Assembly: GCA_036825195.1 (NCBI GenBank)
Contig: DAISYQ010000005.1
Location: 58,667-122,666 of the forward strand
Reading direction: 5' to 3'
Length of the DNA: 64,000 nt
From: UBA2210 sp036825195
Lineage (GTDB): Bacteria > Desulfobacterota > Syntrophia > Syntrophales > UBA2210
This document shows, in pieces, positions 60,701 through 64,000 of the stretch. Made by a program: the position numbers and the translations under genes. The stretch's first letter is position 1. The number at the start of each line of letters is the position of its first letter. The notes beneath the pieces are model-generated. The model was not told where the DNA came from. It worked only from the letters and a program-made list of their open reading frames with translations, and ran no database searches.

Positions 60701-61858
60701 ATGAATACAATATTTTCTTTTACCGGCGCGGGAAAGATCGTGTTTGGGAACGGGGCGTTTGAGAGGGTGGCCGAACAAATACGGGAACTCGGCGGGAGCA
60801 AGCCGCTGATCGTTCTTGACAAAACCCTCGCCCTCTCGGGACTGACGGAAAAGGTATCCGGATATTTCAAAAAGGCCGGAATGGACATCATCATATTTGA
60901 CAAGGTGGAGGGTGAACCCCCTCTGGAACTGGCAGATGAGTGCTCCCAGGCGGCCGCGGATGGAAGCTGCGATGTCGTTGTGGGAATCGGCGGAGGGAGC
61001 ACCATGGACGTGGCAAAGGCCGCAGCGGTGGTAACCGCCAACAGGGGAAGGGCCGTAGACTATCTGGGGCTGAATAAAGTCCCGGGACCGGGGCTTCCCA
61101 CTATCATGATTCCGACAACCGCCGGTACGGGGAGCGAAGTGACCTTCACCTCCGTGTTTATTCGAAAGGATTTGAACAAGAAGGAAGGGATGAACAGCCC
61201 CTACCTGTACCCCACTGTCGCCCTTCTCGACCCGGAACTGACTCTGAGCATTCCGTCAAAGGTAACCGCGACCACCGGTATTGATGCTCTGTGCCATGCC
61301 ATAGAATCATATACCTCGATCGCTGCGAGTCCCATGAGCGAGATGGTGTCGCTGGAGGCGATAGAACTGATTTCAGAGAGCCTGCGAACCTGCGTCCATA
61401 ACGGGACCGATCTGGAAGCACGGGGGCAGATGCTCCTGGGAAGCCTGTATGCCGGGCTGGGCCTGGCAAATGCCGGGGTTACCGCCGTCCATTCACTCTC
61501 GTACCCACTTGGGGGTACCTATGGAATCCCCCACGGTCTGGCGAATACCCTTCTCCTTCCGGCGGTTATGAATTACAATCTTCCCGGAGCGCTGGAAAAG
61601 TTCGCCATAATCGCCGAGGTCATGGGCGAACCTACCGATGGACTATCCCTCAACCAGGCTGCGGGACTGGCCGTCGGAGCGGTGGAGAACCTGATTGATG
61701 ACTGCGGCATCTACGACACGTTGGAAACAATCGGCATTCCAGAGGAAGATTTCCCGAAGCTGGCGGAGGCCGCCATGACGGTAGCCAGACCGCTGGCGAA
61801 CAACCCCCGGAGTGTTACGGTGGAAGATGCCATAGAGATATACAGTGACGCGTACTAA
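60701..61858 (+). CDS. kdnB: iron-containing alcohol dehydrogenase, probable Kdo 8-oxidase KdnB
   Basis: Group III (iron-type) alcohol dehydrogenase of 385 residues. The NAD-binding GIGGGSTMDVAKA lies near 95 and the metal site is in HAIESYTS and SVHSLSYPLGG...HGLANT. The family is broad, but the gene lies 23 nt before kdnA and 242 codons from kdsB in the order known from Shewanella, where KdnB oxidises the C8 hydroxyl of Kdo to an aldehyde. That context makes the specific call likely. AAAGGA precedes the ATG at 60701; the earlier TTG is rejected. Confidence 0.82.
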   Translation: MNTIFSFTGAGKIVFGNGAFERVAEQIRELGGSKPLIVLDKTLALSGLTEKVSGYFKKAGMDIIIFDKVEGEPPLELADECSQAAADGSCDVVVGIGGGSTMDVAKAAAVVTANRGRAVDYLGLNKVPGPGLPTIMIPTTAGTGSEVTFTSVFIRKDLNKKEGMNSPYLYPTVALLDPELTLSIPSKVTATTGIDALCHAIESYTSIAASPMSEMVSLEAIELISESLRTCVHNGTDLEARGQMLLGSLYAGLGLANAGVTAVHSLSYPLGGTYGIPHGLANTLLLPAVMNYNLPGALEKFAIIAEVMGEPTDGLSLNQAAGLAVGAVENLIDDCGIYDTLETIGIPEEDFPKLAEAAMTVARPLANNPRSVTVEDAIEIYSDAY

Positions 61859-61881
61859 CAGACAATAACGGAGGCAATGCA

Positions 61882-63084
61882 ATGGCAGGATCTGAGCTGA
61901 TCGGTAAAGAAGAAGCAAAGGAAGTAATGGACATCCTGGAAACGGGTGTCTTCATGAGATACGGTTTTGATACGGAGCGCAAGGGCGTCTTCAAGGTAAA
62001 GGAATTCGAAAAGGCATTCGCCGAGTATCTGGGCGTCGAGTATACACTGGGCGTGACATCCGGCTCCGCGGCTCTGAAGGTCGCACTGACCGCGCTGGAT
62101 GTGGGACCGGGAGACGAGGTTCTGGTTCCCGCGTTCGACTTTATCGCCACCTATGAGTCGGTGCTGGAGGTGGGGGCCATACCGATCATGACGGATATCG
62201 ACGATTCGCTGAACCTCGATCCCGACGATATGGAGGCGAAGATAACCCCTTTAACGAAGTGCGTGATTCCCGTCCATATGTGTGGAGCGGCCGCGCGGAT
62301 CGATAAAATCATCGAAGTAGCAAAAAAACACAACCTCATCGTCCTTGAGGACAACGCCCAGGCCTGCGGCGGGAGCTACCATGGCAAGAAGCTGGGATCG
62401 TTGGGCGACATGGCGATCCTAAGCTTCGACTACTACAAGACCATGACCACCGGCGAAGGAGGCATGATCCTGACGAACAGCAAGGCCCTCTATGACCGGT
62501 CCGACTGGTACCACGATCATGGCCACGACCACAATCCAAACGTGGGGAGAGGTGACGAAGGGCGATCCATCCTCGGTTTCAACTTCCGCATGAACGAATT
62601 CCAAGGGGCAGTCGGTCTGGCCCAGCTTAGGAAACTGGATTACATGCTCGCCGAGCAGCGCAAGAACAAGGCGGCATTGAAGGATGCCCTGGGCGCGGTG
62701 AGCGGGATCGGTTTCAGAAAGCTGTTCGACCCCGACGGAGATACTGCGACCTTCCTGGGTTTTAATCTTCCCGATGAGCAGACCACGAAACGCTTTCAGA
62801 AGCTCCTCGCCGAGAGGGGTGTCGGCACGATATACTACCGCGACAACACGTGGCACTACGCCCCGCGCTGGGAACATCTGATCGCCCGGGCAACCGCCAA
62901 TTCGAAGAAGTTCCCCTTCACCAATCCCATGTACAAGGGAAACGTAGCGTATCGCGTGGAAGATATCCCCAACGCGGAAGCGATCATGAGCCGGACCCTC
63001 TTCATGATCATACCGGTCAAGATGTCCGACGAGGCACGGGCGAAGAATGTTGACGCGATAGCGGCGGCGGCGAAGGAACTGTAA
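61882..63084 (+). CDS. kdnA: DegT/DnrJ-type aminotransferase, probable 8-amino-3,8-dideoxy-Kdo transaminase KdnA
   Basis: PLP enzyme of the sugar aminotransferase (DegT/DnrJ/EryC1/StrS) family, 400 residues. Visible are TSGSAALKVAL, VPAFDFIATYESVLEVGAIP, LEDNAQACGGSYHGKK and the PLP lysine in SFDYYKTMTTGEGG near 193. KdnA aminates the 8-aldehyde made by KdnB to give 8-amino-3,8-dideoxy-Kdo (Kdo8N). The gene is 23 nt downstream of kdnB and 16 nt upstream of kdsB. GGAGG precedes the ATG. Other sugar aminotransferases share the fold, but the three-gene order supports this one. Confidence 0.83.
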   Translation: MAGSELIGKEEAKEVMDILETGVFMRYGFDTERKGVFKVKEFEKAFAEYLGVEYTLGVTSGSAALKVALTALDVGPGDEVLVPAFDFIATYESVLEVGAIPIMTDIDDSLNLDPDDMEAKITPLTKCVIPVHMCGAAARIDKIIEVAKKHNLIVLEDNAQACGGSYHGKKLGSLGDMAILSFDYYKTMTTGEGGMILTNSKALYDRSDWYHDHGHDHNPNVGRGDEGRSILGFNFRMNEFQGAVGLAQLRKLDYMLAEQRKNKAALKDALGAVSGIGFRKLFDPDGDTATFLGFNLPDEQTTKRFQKLLAERGVGTIYYRDNTWHYAPRWEHLIARATANSKKFPFTNPMYKGNVAYRVEDIPNAEAIMSRTLFMIIPVKMSDEARAKNVDAIAAAAKEL

Positions 63085-63100
63085 AGGCGAGGGTACCAGT

Positions 63101-63847
63101 ATGCCGAAGGTCGTATGCATCATACCGGCGCGATGGGGTTCATCGCGCTTCGAGGGAAAGCCGCTGGCGGATATCTGCGGCAAACCCATGATCCAGCATG
63201 TCTATGAGAAGGCGGCCGGAGTTCAGCTGGTTTCGTACGTCGCGGTTGCCACCGATGACGAACGTATCTTCGACCGGGTAAAGGAATTCGGGGGCAATGC
63301 CGTCATGACCTCCCCCCGTCACCGGTCCGGGACGGACAGGATCGCGCAGGCCGTGGATGATCTCGCCCTGGATGGCGGGGACATTGTCGTGAACATCCAG
63401 GGGGATCAGCCTCTCTTCGTTCCCGCGCAGGTTGAAGAGGTGGCCCGGCCCCTCCTGGACGATCCGACGCTGAATTTCTCCACCCTCATATACAAAATAC
63501 AGCGAGAGGAAGAGGTGCGCCATCCCAACGCGGTCAAGGTCGTCTTCGATAAGGATCACTTCGCACTCTACTTTTCCCGGGCAACGATCCCCTACGACCG
63601 CGACAGGAAAGAAATCGTTCCCTATTACAAACACCACGGAATATACGGGTACCGCCGGTCGTTTCTGAGGATCTTCACCTCTCTGGAGGTAAGCCGACTG
63701 GAGCGAACCGAGGCCCTCGAACAACTCCGGGCGCTGGAAAACGGCTACAAGATCAAGGTCGTCGAAACCCTCCATGACTCCGTCGAGGTGGACACGCCGG
63801 AGGAACTCAACCGGGTCAGGGCGATCATCGCCGGTGAAGGCGACTGA
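63101..63847 (+). CDS. kdsB: CMP-Kdo (or CMP-Kdo8N) synthetase
   Basis: 3-Deoxy-manno-octulosonate cytidylyltransferase, 248 residues. It activates Kdo with CTP for lipid A-core assembly. The N-terminal nucleotide loop is IIPARWGSSRFEGKPL, with NIQGDQPLF near 105 and the C-terminal ETLHDSVEVDTPEEL. In Shewanella the KdsB encoded with KdnAB prefers Kdo8N; the same is inferred here from the operon. Its CTP would come from pyrG in the nitrogen block. GAGGGTACC precedes the ATG. Confidence 0.92.
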   Translation: MPKVVCIIPARWGSSRFEGKPLADICGKPMIQHVYEKAAGVQLVSYVAVATDDERIFDRVKEFGGNAVMTSPRHRSGTDRIAQAVDDLALDGGDIVVNIQGDQPLFVPAQVEEVARPLLDDPTLNFSTLIYKIQREEEVRHPNAVKVVFDKDHFALYFSRATIPYDRDRKEIVPYYKHHGIYGYRRSFLRIFTSLEVSRLERTEALEQLRALENGYKIKVVETLHDSVEVDTPEELNRVRAIIAGEGD

Positions 63848-64000
63848 TTGTCCCTCCCACTCTTAACATTTCATTAAAACCCATTGGACGTTTCATTCAA
63901 TGGAACAGGGATTGTTTGCATTGTAATGCCACGTCTGCCTGCCGCACTCTCTTCAATAATATAATTATTATCAATATGTTACACATATTCTATTCCCAAA
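63848..64000. other. AT-rich sequence after kdsB
   Basis: 153 nt to the window end. A short CCATTG (63881-63886) / CAATGG (63898-63903) hairpin is present without a T-tract. Nothing else is recognisable. Confidence 0.3.

Noticed and set aside
59839..61041. 400-codon open frame on the minus strand
   Set aside because: Antisense to dapF and kdnB, with low-complexity serine/proline-rich translation.

Overview
The window reads as a chromosomal segment of a Gram-negative, anaerobic bacterium, most likely a member of the Desulfobacterota (former Deltaproteobacteria). The grounds are a fused PurS-PurS-PurL protein, a split Fe-S-rich glutamate synthase, the anaerobic glycerol-3-phosphate dehydrogenase GlpABC, a TAXI-type TRAP transporter, a BKACE (DUF849) enzyme and Kdo genes (so lipopolysaccharide is made). 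No rRNA or tRNA gene, CRISPR array or transposase was seen. The taxonomic call is an inference.

Layout. 0-2.4 kb: the 3' part of an acyl-CoA dehydrogenase gene converging on a nitroreductase gene. 2.4-4.4 kb: an AT-richer insert with a single Shedu-like (DUF4263) defence candidate. 4.4-6.6 kb: a BKACE / class III aminotransferase pair. 6.9-13.4 kb: a minus-strand group of metallophosphoesterase, glmM, purSL and purQ. 13.6-18.1 kb: an RpiR-type regulator followed by a TAXI-TRAP transporter cassette. 18.2-23.0 kb: glycerophosphodiester and glycerol-3-phosphate use (GDPD, glpABC). 23.1-25.3 kb: RNase D and a sodium:solute symporter. 25.5-28.8 kb: an AT-richer segment with a tight three-gene operon of a Tat-exported ModA-like binding protein, a NapH/NosR-like membrane ferredoxin and a NifB-like radical SAM protein. 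No nitrogenase genes are nearby. 28.8-58.9 kb: a large nitrogen and glutamine block. 59.8-63.8 kb: dapF and a kdnB-kdnA-kdsB operon for 8-amino-Kdo.

The nitrogen block is the striking part. A textbook sigma-54 promoter (42593-42608, minus) precedes glutamine synthetase (GSI-alpha). Glutamine synthetase heads a nine-gene run in which nearly every downstream gene uses glutamine: a class I amidotransferase, three glutamate synthase proteins, CTP synthase, an unusual 1,260-residue GlmS-like protein, HisH and HisF. Upstream lies a NifA-like sigma-54 activator with a GAF sensor and no receiver domain. Divergent from it are amt and a P-II gene, with two TGT-N10-ACA (NifA-type) sites and a sigma-54-like promoter in the gap. 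Next come a large GAF / degenerate KaiC-like / PPDK-N protein whose GAF domain is nearly a copy of the activator's, then carB, guaA, carA, aspS and purF. Ammonium uptake, nitrogen sensing, glutamine synthesis and eight glutamine-consuming amidotransferases are thus packed into 30 kb; a ninth, PurQ, is at 6.9 kb.

Most enzyme calls rest on clear family motifs. Start codons were refined from Shine-Dalgarno sequences and overlaps where possible. Regulatory sites were read by eye. No database search was run.
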